Shown here: one piece after another, positions 27,325 through 36,033 of the stretch
Numbering within the stretch: position 1 is the first letter of the stretch
How the letters are laid out: each line of letters begins with the position of its first letter
Assembly: GCA_965220825.1 (NCBI GenBank)
Contig: OZ244839.1
Coordinates: 1,364,001-1,428,000, forward strand
Length of the DNA stretch: 64,000 nt
Direction: 5' to 3'
DNA from: G965220825 sp965220825
GTDB taxonomy: Bacteria; Pseudomonadota; Alphaproteobacteria; UBA828
Notes under the pieces: generated by a model
What the model was told of the DNA's origin: nothing
The model's database searches: none
The model's input: only the letters and a program-made list of their open reading frames with translations
Made by a program: the position numbers and the translations under genes

Positions 27325-28190
27325 CGGTCCCTCGTACGCGGAAAGAGGCCGTTGGGGCGCAGCACGAGCACGATGAGGAAGGCCACATGGCCCGCCAGAA
27401 TCTGTCCGCCCGGATGGAACTTGGCACCGATGGCCTGGGCCACGCCGAGAATCACGCCGCCGGCGAGCGTGCCCCACAGGCTGCCCAGCCCGCCCATGAT
27501 CACCGCCTCGAAGGCGTAGAGCAGTCGCGCCGGGCCGATCGCCGGAGAGAAGTTGGTGCGGATCGCCATGAAGGTGCCGGCGAGCGCCACCACGCCGAGT
27601 GCCAGCGCCATGGCAAGGGCGAAGACATGGCGGTTGTCGATGCCCATCAGCGCCGCCGTCCTGTGGTCGTCGGAGGTGGCGCGGAACGCGGCGCCGAGCC
27701 GGGTACGGAAGAGCATGAGCTGCAACCCGGCGATTACCCCAACCGCGCAAAGAAAGACGATGAGCGGGAACCAGCCGACGGCGATCTGCTCGCTGACCGC
27801 GATGCTCGCCGTTTCCAGCGCGCCGACCTTGAGCCGCTGCGTGTCGGCGGAAAAGATCTCGAGCAGGACGTTCTGGATGATGATGGAGAGGCCGAAGCTG
27901 ACCAGAAGCGGCGGCAGGATGTCGCGGCCAAGCGTCAGGTTGAAGATGCCGCGCTGCAGCGCGTAGCCGATCGCCGCCATCACCGGCACGGTAACGGCCA
28001 GGCTGACCAGCGGGTGCACGCCGGTGCCGTTGACCATGGCGAGGCCGAGGAAGGCGGCGAGCACGATCAGGTCGCCATGGGCGATGTTGACCAGCCTCAT
28101 CACGCCAAAGATCAGGGAGAGTCCGGTCGCGAACAGCGCATAGAGCCCGCCCAGGAGCACGCCCTGGATGATGGCGTCGAGCCACTCCAT
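27321..28190 (-). CDS. Branched-chain-amino-acid-type ABC transporter permease (LivH family)
   Basis: A 289-aa LivH-type inner-membrane permease. The opening GVLLGGLYALFATGLSLIFGVMRLVNIAHGD is the diagnostic LivH sequence, and RATSDDHRTAALMGID is the EAA-like coupling loop. It pairs with the LivM-like protein to form the membrane channel. It starts 75 bp after the livF stop. Many LivH-type systems carry amides, urea or aromatic compounds rather than branched-chain amino acids, so the substrate remains open. Confidence 0.92.
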   Translation of the reverse strand: MEWLDAIIQGVLLGGLYALFATGLSLIFGVMRLVNIAHGDLIVLAAFLGLAMVNGTGVHPLVSLAVTVPVMAAIGYALQRGIFNLTLGRDILPPLLVSFGLSIIIQNVLLEIFSADTQRLKVGALETASIAVSEQIAVGWFPLIVFLCAVGVIAGLQLMLFRTRLGAAFRATSDDHRTAALMGIDNRHVFALAMALALGVVALAGTFMAIRTNFSPAIGPARLLYAFEAVIMGGLGSLWGTLAGGVILGVAQAIGAKFHPGGQILAGHVAFLIVLVLRPNGLFPRTRDR

Positions 28191-28265
28191 GGCCGGTCAG
28201 GCCGCCCGCGCCGGCGCGACTTTCAGCATGGGCATGGCGGGCGGTGCCACGGCGACACGGCCCGC

Positions 28266-28979
28266 CTACACGCCGAAATAGGCGGTGGCGACATCTTCAC
28301 GGGAGAGGCTCTCGGGCTGTCCTTGCAGAGAAACGCGGCCTTCCTGAAAGCAGTAGACCCGGTCCGCCACGTCGAGCGCCTGGTTGATGTCTTGTTCGAC
28401 CACGACGACGGTGGTTCCCTCCGAGACGATAGTCGGCAGCACCGCATAGATCTGGCGGATAATCACGGGCGCGAGCCCCAGACTGAGCTCGTCGCAGAGC
28501 AGCAGCGTCGGGTTGCTCATCAGCGCCCGGCCGATCGCGCACATCTGCTGCTCCCCGCCGCTGAGGGCGGTGCCGGGCGTGGCCCGCCGTTCGGCCAGAA
28601 CCGGAAAGAGCTCGTTGACGCGCTCGATCCGCCACGGGCCGCGGCGCCTGCCATAGGCGCCGAGATACAGATTCTCCTCCACCGAGAGCGAGGGGAAGAG
28701 GAGCCTCCCCTCCGGCACGAGCGCGATGCCGCGGCGGACCATCTCGTGGGCCGGCAGATGGCCGACGGCCTCGCCCTCGAACGACACCTGCGCCCGCGCG
28801 GACGGAAGCTGGCCGACCACGCTCTTGAGAAAGGTCGACTTGCCGGCACCGTTGGCGCCGATGATGGCAACGGTCTCGCCGCGTCCGACATGAAGGTCGA
28901 TACCGAAGAGCGCCTGGAAATCGCCGTAGAAGGCGGTGAGGCCGGCGGTCTCCAGCACCGCCTCGGGCGCGGCGCTCAT
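28266..28979 (-). CDS. ABC transporter ATP-binding protein (LivF family)
   Basis: A 237-aa ATPase with Walker A GANGAGKST (about 39-47), signature LSGGEQQ, Walker B LLLCDELSLGLAP and the LivF-type stretch VPEGRLLFPSLSVEENL. Together with the LivG-like protein it energises uptake. ATG at 28979 overlaps the livG stop as ATGA. The open frame extending upstream belongs to livG on another frame. Confidence 0.93.
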   Translation of the reverse strand: MSAAPEAVLETAGLTAFYGDFQALFGIDLHVGRGETVAIIGANGAGKSTFLKSVVGQLPSARAQVSFEGEAVGHLPAHEMVRRGIALVPEGRLLFPSLSVEENLYLGAYGRRRGPWRIERVNELFPVLAERRATPGTALSGGEQQMCAIGRALMSNPTLLLCDELSLGLAPVIIRQIYAVLPTIVSEGTTVVVVEQDINQALDVADRVYCFQEGRVSLQGQPESLSREDVATAYFGV

Positions 28980-29701
28980 TCTGCCCCGATTCCCATATAG
29001 ACCTCCTGCACCTCGGCACTCGCCATCACCTGCCGCGGCTCTCCCTCGGCGAGCTTCCGGCCGAAATTGATGACCATCAGGCGGCCGACCACCGAGAGAA
29101 GCGCATGCACCACATGCTCGATCCAGACGATGGAGACGCCGGTGCGATGGATCGCCTTGATGGTCTCGACCAGTGCGACGCACTCATGCTCCGTCAGCCC
29201 GCCGGCGATCTCGTCCAGCAGCAGCACGCGCGGCCTGGTGGCGAGAGCGCGCGCCATCTCCAGCCGCTTGCGCTCGAGCAGGGTGAGCGCGCCGGCGAGC
29301 CTGTTCGCCCTCTTGAGCAGGCCGGTGCGGTCGAGGATCGCGCCGCATTCCTCGTAGCAGGCGGCTTCGGAGCGATTGCCGCCGAAGGCAGCCCCCACCA
29401 GCAGGTTCTCGAACACGGTCATGTTCGCGAAGGGATGGGGAATCTGGTAGGAGCGCCCGATCCCCATGCGACAGCGCTGATGTGCCGGGGTGCCGGTGAT
29501 GTCGCGGCCGTCGAAGAGAACGCGCCCCTCGCTCGGGCGCACCCCGCCGGTGATGATGTTGAACATCGTGCTCTTGCCGGCGCCGTTGGGGCCGATGACG
29601 CCGAGCGCCTCGCCTTCCGCCAGCTCCATACTGAGCCCGTCGGTCGCCTTGACCGAACCGAAATTCCTGGAAACGTCCTCCAGCGCGATCAACGCCGTCA
29701 T
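28976..29701 (-). CDS. ABC transporter ATP-binding protein (LivG family)
   Basis: A 241-aa LivG-type ATPase: Walker A GPNGAGKST (about 37-45), IGRSYQIPHPFANMTVFENL, Walker B VLLLDEIAGGLTE and switch His in IEHVVHAL. The position normally holding the LSGGQ signature reads ALTLLERKRLE, a common LivG variant. It is the second gene of the operon, 48 bp after the binding-protein gene. Confidence 0.92.
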   Translation of the reverse strand: MTALIALEDVSRNFGSVKATDGLSMELAEGEALGVIGPNGAGKSTMFNIITGGVRPSEGRVLFDGRDITGTPAHQRCRMGIGRSYQIPHPFANMTVFENLLVGAAFGGNRSEAACYEECGAILDRTGLLKRANRLAGALTLLERKRLEMARALATRPRVLLLDEIAGGLTEHECVALVETIKAIHRTGVSIVWIEHVVHALLSVVGRLMVINFGRKLAEGEPRQVMASAEVQEVYMGIGAE

Positions 29702-29749
29702 GGCGGCGACCGCCCGCCGCGCGACGCCGGGAGCGCGCGCCGCGCGCCT

Positions 29750-31051
29750 CTATGCGATCGCTTCCATCTCGGCGTTGGCGGGGATGTCCGGCGCCGTCTC
29801 GTTGGAGATGACGAAGAGGTCGTAGGGGAAGGGGCCATCCGGCGTACGCCGCCACTGGCCGCCGACCAGCGGCATCTTCGCGACATTCTTCACCGGGCCC
29901 GAGCCCCACGAGACCGGCCCCGCCACGGTCGCGATGTCGGTGGCGACGATGGAAGCCAGCATCGATTCGGTATCGCCGATGTCTTCGGCCCGGCTCACGA
30001 CGTCGAGCGCGACCTCTAGCAGCGAGTGCCCATAGCCGACGGGCTGGCTCCACTGCTTGCCCGTCGTCGCGGTGAAGGCGGCGGCGAGATCGCCGCAGCT
30101 CTGGCCGGTGATGCTGGAGGTGAAGGGATGCCACGGGCTCCACCAGATCTCGGAGCTCAGATTGTGCCCGGCGTCGCCCAGCGCCTCGACCGAAACGGGG
30201 AAGAGCAGCGCCTTGCCCACGGTCGCCGCCTTGGGCCGGAAGCCCTGCTGCGCGGCCTGGGTCCAGAAGGTGGTGAAGTCCGGCGGCAGCACCACGCCGG
30301 TGACGATCTCGACATCGTTTTCCTTGAACTCGGAGATCTGGGCCGAAAAGTCGTCGGTGAGATTCTGGTATCGGCCCGGATCGATCAGGCTATAGCCCGC
30401 GCCCGCGAGCGGCTTGGGGAACCCGAGTTCGGGATGGCCCCAGGCGTTGCCGTCGCCGTCATTGGGGAAGAGCCCGCCGACCATCTTGTTGGTTTCCAGC
30501 TTGCTCCAGACGTTGAGGAAGACCGCGATGACGTCTTCCAGGCCCCAGAAATAGTGATAGGTCCACTGGAAGCCCGTGGCCGGGTCGCCGCCGCGGCCGA
30601 AGAAGTAGGGCTGCCAGGGGCAGAGCGTGGTAATGCACGGAACCTCGTTGATCTCCGCCTGGTCGGCCACCGGATTGGTGGTCTCCGGCGTGTTTGCGGC
30701 ACATAGCAGGTGCACCTCGTCGGAGAGGATCAGCTCGCTCGCGACCTCGGCCGCGCGATTCGGGTTCGACTGGCTGTCCTTGACGATGATCTCGACGTCG
30801 AGGCTCTTGCCGCCGGACCGTACCTTGCCGCCGACGGCCTCGAGCACCGAGGACACGTTGAAATCATCGGCCTCGGCGAAGGCTGCGAGCGGCCCGGTCT
30901 TGGAGCTGACATAGCCGATCCGCACGGTGTCCGCAGCGCGGGCAATGGAAGGGAAGCCCGCTGCCAGAGCCGCCGTACCGGCAGCACCGGCCTTCAGAAC
31001 ATCGCGACGGGTGCGACCCACGCCTTTCGCCGTCCGGTCTTTACGCGCCAT
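29750..31051 (-). CDS. ABC transporter substrate-binding protein, Tat-exported (LivK/type 1 periplasmic fold)
   Basis: A 433-aa periplasmic binding protein. The N-terminus has a twin-arginine signal, TRRDVLKAGAAGTAALAAG, ending near SIARA, and the mature protein begins DTVRIGYVSSKTGPLA, the standard Peripla_BP_6 opening. Long Trp-rich stretches (CPWQPYFFG, IWWSPWHPF) could line a ligand pocket for an aromatic or bulky substrate. It is first in the operon, and its gene is divergent from nothing; the Cys-rich gene precedes it on the same strand. Tat export suggests folding in the cytoplasm before secretion. Confidence 0.9.
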   Translation of the reverse strand: MARKDRTAKGVGRTRRDVLKAGAAGTAALAAGFPSIARAADTVRIGYVSSKTGPLAAFAEADDFNVSSVLEAVGGKVRSGGKSLDVEIIVKDSQSNPNRAAEVASELILSDEVHLLCAANTPETTNPVADQAEINEVPCITTLCPWQPYFFGRGGDPATGFQWTYHYFWGLEDVIAVFLNVWSKLETNKMVGGLFPNDGDGNAWGHPELGFPKPLAGAGYSLIDPGRYQNLTDDFSAQISEFKENDVEIVTGVVLPPDFTTFWTQAAQQGFRPKAATVGKALLFPVSVEALGDAGHNLSSEIWWSPWHPFTSSITGQSCGDLAAAFTATTGKQWSQPVGYGHSLLEVALDVVSRAEDIGDTESMLASIVATDIATVAGPVSWGSGPVKNVAKMPLVGGQWRRTPDGPFPYDLFVISNETAPDIPANAEMEAIA

Positions 31052-31153
31052 GGCTGGCCTCCTCCCGTGATAATCGACTGTGGCGGGACGGTAGCAGACA
31101 TTCCCGTCGCCCGCGAGCGATCAAGGCGCGCTTCCGCCGCCCACCGAAACAAA

Positions 31154-31189
31154 CGGGGTGCGCCGCTCCGGCAGAAGCGGCGCACCCCG
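31154..31189 (-). terminator. Strong intrinsic terminator after the xPC-repeat gene
   Basis: A perfect 14-bp stem (CGGGGTGCGCCGCT with its complement) closes an 8-nt loop and is followed on the minus strand by TTTGTTT. It lies 14 bp below the stop of the Cys-rich gene and would separate it from the transporter operon. Confidence 0.85.
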
Positions 31190-31203
31190 CCAAAAGGACC
31201 GGC

Positions 31204-31464
31204 TTAGCTCGCCGCGCAGGGATTGCACGGGCTGCATGGGCCGCACGGGCCACAGGGACCGCACGGGCTGCACGGACCACAGGGACCGCAGGGACCACAC
31301 GGGCCGCAGGGGCCACAGGGACCGCACGGATAGCATGGATTGCATGGGTTGCATGCACTTGCGACGACCATGGACGTCGGACAGGCCGAGGCGGCCGACG
31401 GGGCCAGTCCGGCACCGGCGGCCATCGTCACGACGGTCACGGCGACGACGGTTTCCTTGATCAT
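31204..31464 (-). CDS. Small secreted cysteine-rich protein of tandem xPC tripeptides
   Basis: An 86-aa protein with a signal peptide (MIKETVVAVT through SAASA, about 27 residues). The mature part holds 17 cysteines in 59 residues: Cys28, Cys38, then fifteen consecutive tripeptides of form x-Pro-Cys, mostly Gly-Pro-Cys, ending AAS. No charged residues occur in the repeat. This could be a periplasmic metal-binding or thiol-rich scaffold, or a precursor that is modified; I recognise no named family. It has its own strong terminator and a GGGGG stretch upstream of the ATG. The repeats make slippage likely, so length may vary between strains. Confidence 0.75.
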   Translation of the reverse strand: MIKETVVAVTVVTMAAGAGLAPSAASACPTSMVVASACNPCNPCYPCGPCGPCGPCGPCGPCGPCSPCGPCGPCGPCSPCNPCAAS

Positions 31465-31562
31465 ATCGTTGTCCCCCTCTATCGATTTCCCGATTGACGA
31501 CCGCGTCCATCGACCGATGACTGATCGATCCGCGCGGATCGGGAGGGCGATGGTGCTGCAAA

Positions 31563-32378
31563 ATGACCGCCGATGAAAGGGCCTCGCGCCGTGATGACGA
31601 ACCTGTGACCGAGACGGAACGGGAAGACTACGCCGCGCTGACACGGACCGCCTGCCGCCTGGCCCGGGAAGCCGGGGATAGGATCATGACGCTCTATCGT
31701 GCGTCCGTCGTTGTCCGGACCAAGGACGACGGCTCGCCGGTCACCGAGGCCGACCTTGCGGCACATCGCGTCATCGTGGCGGGCCTCGCAGCGGCCGCCC
31801 CGCATATCCCTATCGTCTCGGAGGAGGCGGCGGGCGTGGAGGAGGCGCGGGCCGGGCGGCGCTTCTGGCTTGTCGATCCGCTTGACGGAACCCGGGAATT
31901 CATCGCCCGGACGGGCGACTTCTCGGTGAACATCGCCCTCGTCGATGAGGCAACGCCGGCGCTTGGCGTGCTCCACCTGCCGGTGCGGGGCGAGACTTAC
32001 TTCTCCGACGGGCGGGGGACGGCATGGCTTGCCGACGGCGGGGCGCCGCGGGCGATCGGCGCGCGGGCCGTCCCCGCCGGCGGGCCGGTCGTCGTCGCAA
32101 GTCGTGCCCATCTCGATCCTGAAACCGAGCGCTTCATCGCCGACCGCCGCCCCGCTCGCATCGAACGCATGGGCGGCGCGCTCAAGTTCGGCCTGCTCGC
32201 GCGCGGCGATGCCGATCTCTACCCGCGCTTCGGCCGCACCATGGAATGGGATACCGCGGCCGGCCACGCCGTGCTGGCGGCAGCCGGCGGACGGGTGCGG
32301 GACAGGTCCGGCCGCGAGCTCCGCTACGGCAAGCCCGGCTTCGAGAATCCGTCCTTCATCGCCACCGGACGAGGCTGA
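31563..32378 (+). CDS. cysQ: 3'(2'),5'-bisphosphate nucleotidase CysQ (inositol monophosphatase family)
   Basis: A 271-aa Mg-dependent phosphatase that would hydrolyse PAP to AMP, recycling the by-product of sulfate assimilation. Motifs: PVTEADLAAH, VSEEA, the metal-site WLVDPLDGTREFI and EWDTAAGHAVLAAAGG. The Thr-Arg-Glu after DG and the overall length fit CysQ rather than SuhB. The first ATG (31563) is used; a GTG at 31605 would also leave the domain whole, and neither has a strong ribosome site. tsaC follows by 4 bp. Confidence 0.88.
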   Translation: MTADERASRRDDEPVTETEREDYAALTRTACRLAREAGDRIMTLYRASVVVRTKDDGSPVTEADLAAHRVIVAGLAAAAPHIPIVSEEAAGVEEARAGRRFWLVDPLDGTREFIARTGDFSVNIALVDEATPALGVLHLPVRGETYFSDGRGTAWLADGGAPRAIGARAVPAGGPVVVASRAHLDPETERFIADRRPARIERMGGALKFGLLARGDADLYPRFGRTMEWDTAAGHAVLAAAGGRVRDRSGRELRYGKPGFENPSFIATGRG

Positions 32379-32382
32379 CCCG

Positions 32383-33054
32383 ATGACCTCGCAGGAGAAC
32401 ACCCCCGCACCCCGCCCCGCCCCGTGCCTTGCGGCATCGCCCGACTCGATCGCGCGGGCCGCGCGGCTGATCCGCGAGGGCGCCCTGGTGGCCATCCCCA
32501 CGGATACGGTCTACGGCCTTGCCGCCGACGCCACCAGCGACGATGCGGTGGCGGCGGTCTTTGCGGCGAAGGGGCGGCCGGCGGACAAACCGCTCATCGC
32601 GCTTGTCGCGGATCTCGCCACGGCCCGCGCCTGCGCCGCCCTCGGAGACCGTGCGCACGCGCTGGCCGAGGCCTTCTGGCCCGGCCCGCTCACCCTAGTG
32701 CTACCGCGCCGGCCCAATTCGCCGCTCTCTCCCATGATCTCGGCGGGCGCGCGGGGCGTCTCGCTCCGCATCCCGGGCAACGAAACGGCGCTCGCGGTGA
32801 TCCGCGCGACAGAACGCCCGCTCACCGCACCAAGCGCGAACCTCTCCGGCGAGCCCAGTCCTCTTACCGCGGAGGCCGCGGCCGCAGGCCTGGGCCCCGC
32901 CCTGGCTCTCGCGCTCGACGGCGGCCCGGCGGCGGATTCCCACGGTTCCACGCTCCTCGACCTCACCGCGGACCCGCCTCGCCTGCTGCGCGAGGGCACC
33001 CTCTCCCCCGCCGCCATCGCGCGCATCATCGGCCCCATCGACGAGACCCGTTGA
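32383..33054 (+). CDS. tsaC: L-threonylcarbamoyladenylate synthase (TsaC/Sua5/YrdC family)
   Basis: A 223-aa YrdC-domain enzyme making threonylcarbamoyl-AMP from threonine, bicarbonate and ATP for tRNA t6A. The conserved IPTDTVYGLAADA, AAKGRPADKPL and SAPSAN-type (APSANLSGEPSP) motifs are present. It lacks the extra Sua5 C-terminal domain, so it is the short TsaC-like form. ATG at 32383 lies 4 bp after cysQ; the longer frame above it is cysQ read in another phase. Confidence 0.92.
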   Translation: MTSQENTPAPRPAPCLAASPDSIARAARLIREGALVAIPTDTVYGLAADATSDDAVAAVFAAKGRPADKPLIALVADLATARACAALGDRAHALAEAFWPGPLTLVLPRRPNSPLSPMISAGARGVSLRIPGNETALAVIRATERPLTAPSANLSGEPSPLTAEAAAAGLGPALALALDGGPAADSHGSTLLDLTADPPRLLREGTLSPAAIARIIGPIDETR

Positions 33055-33211
33055 CGCCGCGCGGGCTTTTTTTTCAGGTGCGCGCGACACATCGCCTGTT
33101 ACCGACACCAGCCGGGATACTTGCTTCCACTGCGCCGGACCACGGGCTACACTTGCGAGTCGAGGCGGCCAAACCGACCGGAAAGGGACGGGTGAGTCCG
33201 GCATTTCATCC

Positions 33212-33556
33212 ATGAGAGCGCAGACGAAGCGCAATGCGGAGCGCATCCGCGAGCGCCTCGAGCGCGAGCGGGACGAGCTTCTCGACCTCAGCGAATCGGC
33301 GGCGGGCGAGCGGCGCCCGGTGGAACTCGACCAGCAGAGCGTGGGGCGCGTCTCGCGCATGGACGCCATGCTAGTGCAGGCGATGGCCCAATCGGTGGAG
33401 GCGCGGCGGCGCGCCCGGCTGCCGCGCATCGAGGCGGCACTGCGACGGCTCGCCGACGGGACTTACGGCGACTGCGTCGACTGCGGCGAGCGGATTCCCG
33501 CGAAGCGCCTCGCCATCGACCCCACCATCGATCGCTGCGTCGACTGCGCCGAATGA
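33212..33556 (+). CDS. DksA/TraR-family zinc-finger protein
   Basis: A 114-aa protein: an Arg/Glu-rich helical hairpin (about 5-80) followed by a C4 zinc finger with Cys88, Cys91, Cys109 and Cys112 (CVDCGERIP and RCVDC). This is the DksA/TraR fold that enters the RNA polymerase secondary channel. The acidic DxxDxA tip of E. coli DksA is not evident, so it may be a shorter TraR-like or DksA-paralogue with a different effect. It is convergent with purS, with 19 bp between the stops and a weak AGCGGC hairpin. Confidence 0.85.
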   Translation: MRAQTKRNAERIRERLERERDELLDLSESAAGERRPVELDQQSVGRVSRMDAMLVQAMAQSVEARRRARLPRIEAALRRLADGTYGDCVDCGERIPAKRLAIDPTIDRCVDCAE

Positions 33557-33575
33557 GCGGCAAACGCCGCTGCGA

Positions 33576-33818
33576 TCAGCCCGAAATATCGATCCGGTAG
33601 TCTTCGATCACGGTGTTTGCGAGCAGGCGGCGGCACATGTCGTCGAGCCGCGCACGCGCGCGCGCGGCGTCCGTATCGGCGAGTTCGATCTCGAGATATT
33701 TGCCCTGGCGCACGCCGTCCACGCCGTCGAAGCCGATGCGCGCGAGCGCCTCCGCGATCGCCTTGCCCTGGGGGTCGAGAACGCCGGGCTTCGGGACGAT
33801 GTGGACCGTGGCCTTCAC
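33576..33818 (-). CDS. purS: Phosphoribosylformylglycinamidine synthase subunit PurS
   Basis: PurS (80 aa) is the small subunit bridging PurL and PurQ in the fourth step of purine synthesis. VHIVPKPGVLDPQGKAIAEALARIGFDGVDGVRQGKYLEIEL is typical of the family, and length is normal. It starts 10 bp after purC. purQ and purL usually follow, but the next gene here is the convergent DksA-like gene, so they must be elsewhere. Confidence 0.94.
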   Translation of the reverse strand: MKATVHIVPKPGVLDPQGKAIAEALARIGFDGVDGVRQGKYLEIELADTDAARARARLDDMCRRLLANTVIEDYRIDISG

Positions 33819-33828
33819 ACCGCCGGGC

Positions 33829-34599
33829 TCACGCGGTCCCGCGTTCGTCGCGCCCGTCCACCTCCCGCACCGCGACCTCCGGCAGCAGGCCGAGGCGGCG
33901 CGCGACTTCCTGATAGGCTTCGGAGACCCGGCCCATATCCCGGCGGAAGCGGTCCTTGTCCAGCTTCTCGTCGGTCTCCAGGTCCCACAGGCGGCAATTG
34001 TCCGGGCTGAGCTCGTCGGCGAGCACGATCCGCATCTCCTCGCCGCTCCAAAGCCGCCCGAACTCCAGCTTGAAGTCCACCAGCCTGATGCCGATGCCGA
34101 GGAAGAGCCCGCTGAGGAAGTCGTTGATGCGGAGCGAGAGCGAGAGGATGTCGTCGAGCTCCTGGGGCGCCGCCCAGCCGAAGGCGGTTATGTGCTCTTC
34201 CGAGATCATCGGGTCGTCGAGTTCGTCGTTCTTGTAGTAATACTCGACGATGGAACGCGGGAGTTGCACGCCTTCCTTCAGGCCGAGCCGCTTGACCAGG
34301 GAGCCCGCGGCGAAATTGCGGATCACCACCTCCACCGGGATGATTTCCACCTCCCGGATGAGCTGTTCGCGCATGTTCAGCCGGCGCATGAAATGGGTGG
34401 GGACGCCGATATCGTTGAGCCGCGCCATGAGATGCTCGGAGATGCGGTTGTTGAGCACGCCCTTGCCGGTGATGACCGCGTGCTTCTTGTTGTTGTAGGC
34501 GGTGGCGTCGTCCTTGAAATACTGCACCAGGGTGCCGGGCTCCGGCCCTTCATAGAGGACCTTCGCCTTGCCTTCATAGATGCGCCTGCGACGGGACAT
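33829..34599 (-). CDS. purC: Phosphoribosylaminoimidazole-succinocarboxamide synthase
   Basis: PurC (256 aa) joins aspartate to CAIR in purine synthesis. RRRIYEGKAKVLYEG, FKDDATAYNNKK, VVIRNFAAGSL and LADELSPDNCRLWD are family signatures with the ATP- and substrate-site residues intact. It is followed by purS and is probably transcribed from the promoter proposed at 34682-34710. The start ATG at 34599 gives the usual N-terminus. Confidence 0.96.
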   Translation of the reverse strand: MSRRRRIYEGKAKVLYEGPEPGTLVQYFKDDATAYNNKKHAVITGKGVLNNRISEHLMARLNDIGVPTHFMRRLNMREQLIREVEIIPVEVVIRNFAAGSLVKRLGLKEGVQLPRSIVEYYYKNDELDDPMISEEHITAFGWAAPQELDDILSLSLRINDFLSGLFLGIGIRLVDFKLEFGRLWSGEEMRIVLADELSPDNCRLWDLETDEKLDKDRFRRDMGRVSEAYQEVARRLGLLPEVAVREVDGRDERGTA

Positions 34600-34681
34600 C
34601 GGTTCGATCCTCTGAGAGCAGGGGTGCGATCATTGGAAAGCAGGGACCGCGACGCATGACCGCCAGGGCCCGCGCACAGCC

Positions 34682-34710
34682 AACATAGTCTTATCGTCAG
34701 ACCAATACAA
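34682..34710 (-). promoter_or_regulatory. Candidate purC-purS promoter
   Basis: On the minus strand TTGTAT (34705-34710) and TATGTT (34682-34687) are separated by 17 bp, giving a leader of about 75 nt to purC. Both boxes are imperfect. No purine riboswitch-like fold was recognised in the leader. Confidence 0.4.
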
Positions 34711-34786
34711 CGACACAGGCGGCCCGCGACCCGGCCCCCTAAAGAAGGCAGTTTTTCGCGTATTATCAGATAGTTGAGGTCTCACC

Positions 34787-35539
34787 TCATCCTCCTTCGA
34801 GGTCCACCGGCACGAAGAGGTTGCGGTCCGGCGGGCCGGCGGCGAAACGCCAGACTGGGCCGGTGCGACTCGGGCCGGGACGGGGCAGCGCGATCAGCGA
34901 CGCATTGACCGTCCCGAAGCCGCCGGCGGGTGCCACGCACATCGCCGCCTGGGATTCCGCGCCCGCTTCCGCCTTCCGCGCAAGCAGCGTCTCCCACGAC
35001 TGCCAGAGGCCCCGCGCAGGCTCGGGCGGCGGTGCGGCCTCGAAGGCCGGCAGGTGCGTGCGGATGCGGGGCGAGGCCGCGTCGTTCCGCTCATGGGCGG
35101 TGAACATGGACAGGCCCTCGGGAATCTCCATGAAGACGGGGCGCCCGCCGTCATGGCGCAACCAGAACGCCTCGTTCGCATCCGCAACGATCAGGTTGAA
35201 GGGCCGGTAGGCGCGGCCGTCCAAATCGGCAAGCGCCGTGGCCGCCTCGGCGGCGTCGGCGTGATCGAGGGCTTCCAGTACGAGTTCGCCGCGCGAGCGC
35301 TTGTCGGGGGCCGTGCCGAGCGAGCCCACCCGGTTCAGCACGCCGGCGACCACGCCTTCGTCGTTCAAACCGAGCCAGCTTCCGCCCGCGAGCATGTCCC
35401 GGCCGGCCACGACGCCCGCCCGGTCCGGCCAGTGGCGTGCCGGATTGCGCCAGGGCCGGTCCAGCATCTCGTCCCGATTCGCGGCGATCAGGAGCGGCCA
35501 TCGGTGGCCGGGTCGCCGCAGGATGACCAGCGTGCACAT
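34787..35539 (-). CDS. NRDE-family protein (TANGO2-like)
   Basis: A 250-aa protein beginning MCTLVILRRPGHRWPLLIAANRDE. The Cys at position 2 and the NRDE motif define the NRDE/TANGO2 family; WLGLNDEGVVAGVLNR and RGELVLEALD also fit. Cys2 could act as an N-terminal nucleophile after Met removal, as in Ntn hydrolases, but activity in bacteria is unclear; the eukaryotic relative affects lipid/heme metabolism. It lies upstream of purC on the same strand, separated by 187 bp. Confidence 0.88.
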   Translation of the reverse strand: MCTLVILRRPGHRWPLLIAANRDEMLDRPWRNPARHWPDRAGVVAGRDMLAGGSWLGLNDEGVVAGVLNRVGSLGTAPDKRSRGELVLEALDHADAAEAATALADLDGRAYRPFNLIVADANEAFWLRHDGGRPVFMEIPEGLSMFTAHERNDAASPRIRTHLPAFEAAPPPEPARGLWQSWETLLARKAEAGAESQAAMCVAPAGGFGTVNASLIALPRPGPSRTGPVWRFAAGPPDRNLFVPVDLEGG

Positions 35540-35659
35540 GCCCCCTTACCCGTCGCCGCAGGTCTCTCGGCAGGCTCGCGCCCGGGGCCGGGCATGGACC
35601 GGTCCGCGCGCCTCTGGCAGAATGGGGCGTAGCCAAACCACCGCCGGGGAGTCCAGCCC

Positions 35660-35980
35660 ATGTCCGCGTTCGACGACCGCAAGAAAGCGGCCGAGGCGAA
35701 GTTCAAGCACGATCAGGAATTCCAGTTCAAGGTCGTCGCACGGCGCAACAAGCTGCTGGGCCTGTGGGCGGCGGAGAAGATGGGAATAACGGGCTCCGAC
35801 GCGGAGGCTTACGCCAAGCAGGTCGTGCTGGCCGATTTCGACGAGCCGGGAGACGACGACGTGGTCCGCAAGGTGCTTGGCGACCTCACGGGAAAGGGCA
35901 TCGAGGCCGACGACCACGGGATACGCCGCGAGATGGAGCGGCTGCTGGACGAAGCGAAGACTCAGGTCTCCACCGAGTGA
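35660..35980 (+). CDS. DUF1476 protein, F1-ATPase inhibitor zeta-type
   Basis: A 106-aa, mostly helical protein. FDDRKKAAEAKFKHDQEFQFKVVARRNKLLGLWAAEKMG is the conserved opening of DUF1476, restricted to Alphaproteobacteria; in Paracoccus this family is the zeta subunit that inhibits F1F0-ATPase hydrolysis. The rest (YAKQVVLADFDEPGDDDVVRKVLGDL) is also typical. A good lineage marker. It is convergent with the sensor kinase gene. Confidence 0.92.
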   Translation: MSAFDDRKKAAEAKFKHDQEFQFKVVARRNKLLGLWAAEKMGITGSDAEAYAKQVVLADFDEPGDDDVVRKVLGDLTGKGIEADDHGIRREMERLLDEAKTQVSTE

Positions 35981-36033
35981 CGCGGCCGCAAGCCCCTGCG
36001 CCGGGGTGACGCGGCCCGACGAAACGCCCACCT

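Noticed and set aside
31158..31460. Plus-strand frame with Asp/His/Arg repeats opposite the xPC gene
   Set aside because: Its repeats are only the reverse reading of the Gly-Pro-Cys codons; the minus strand has a signal peptide and a terminator.
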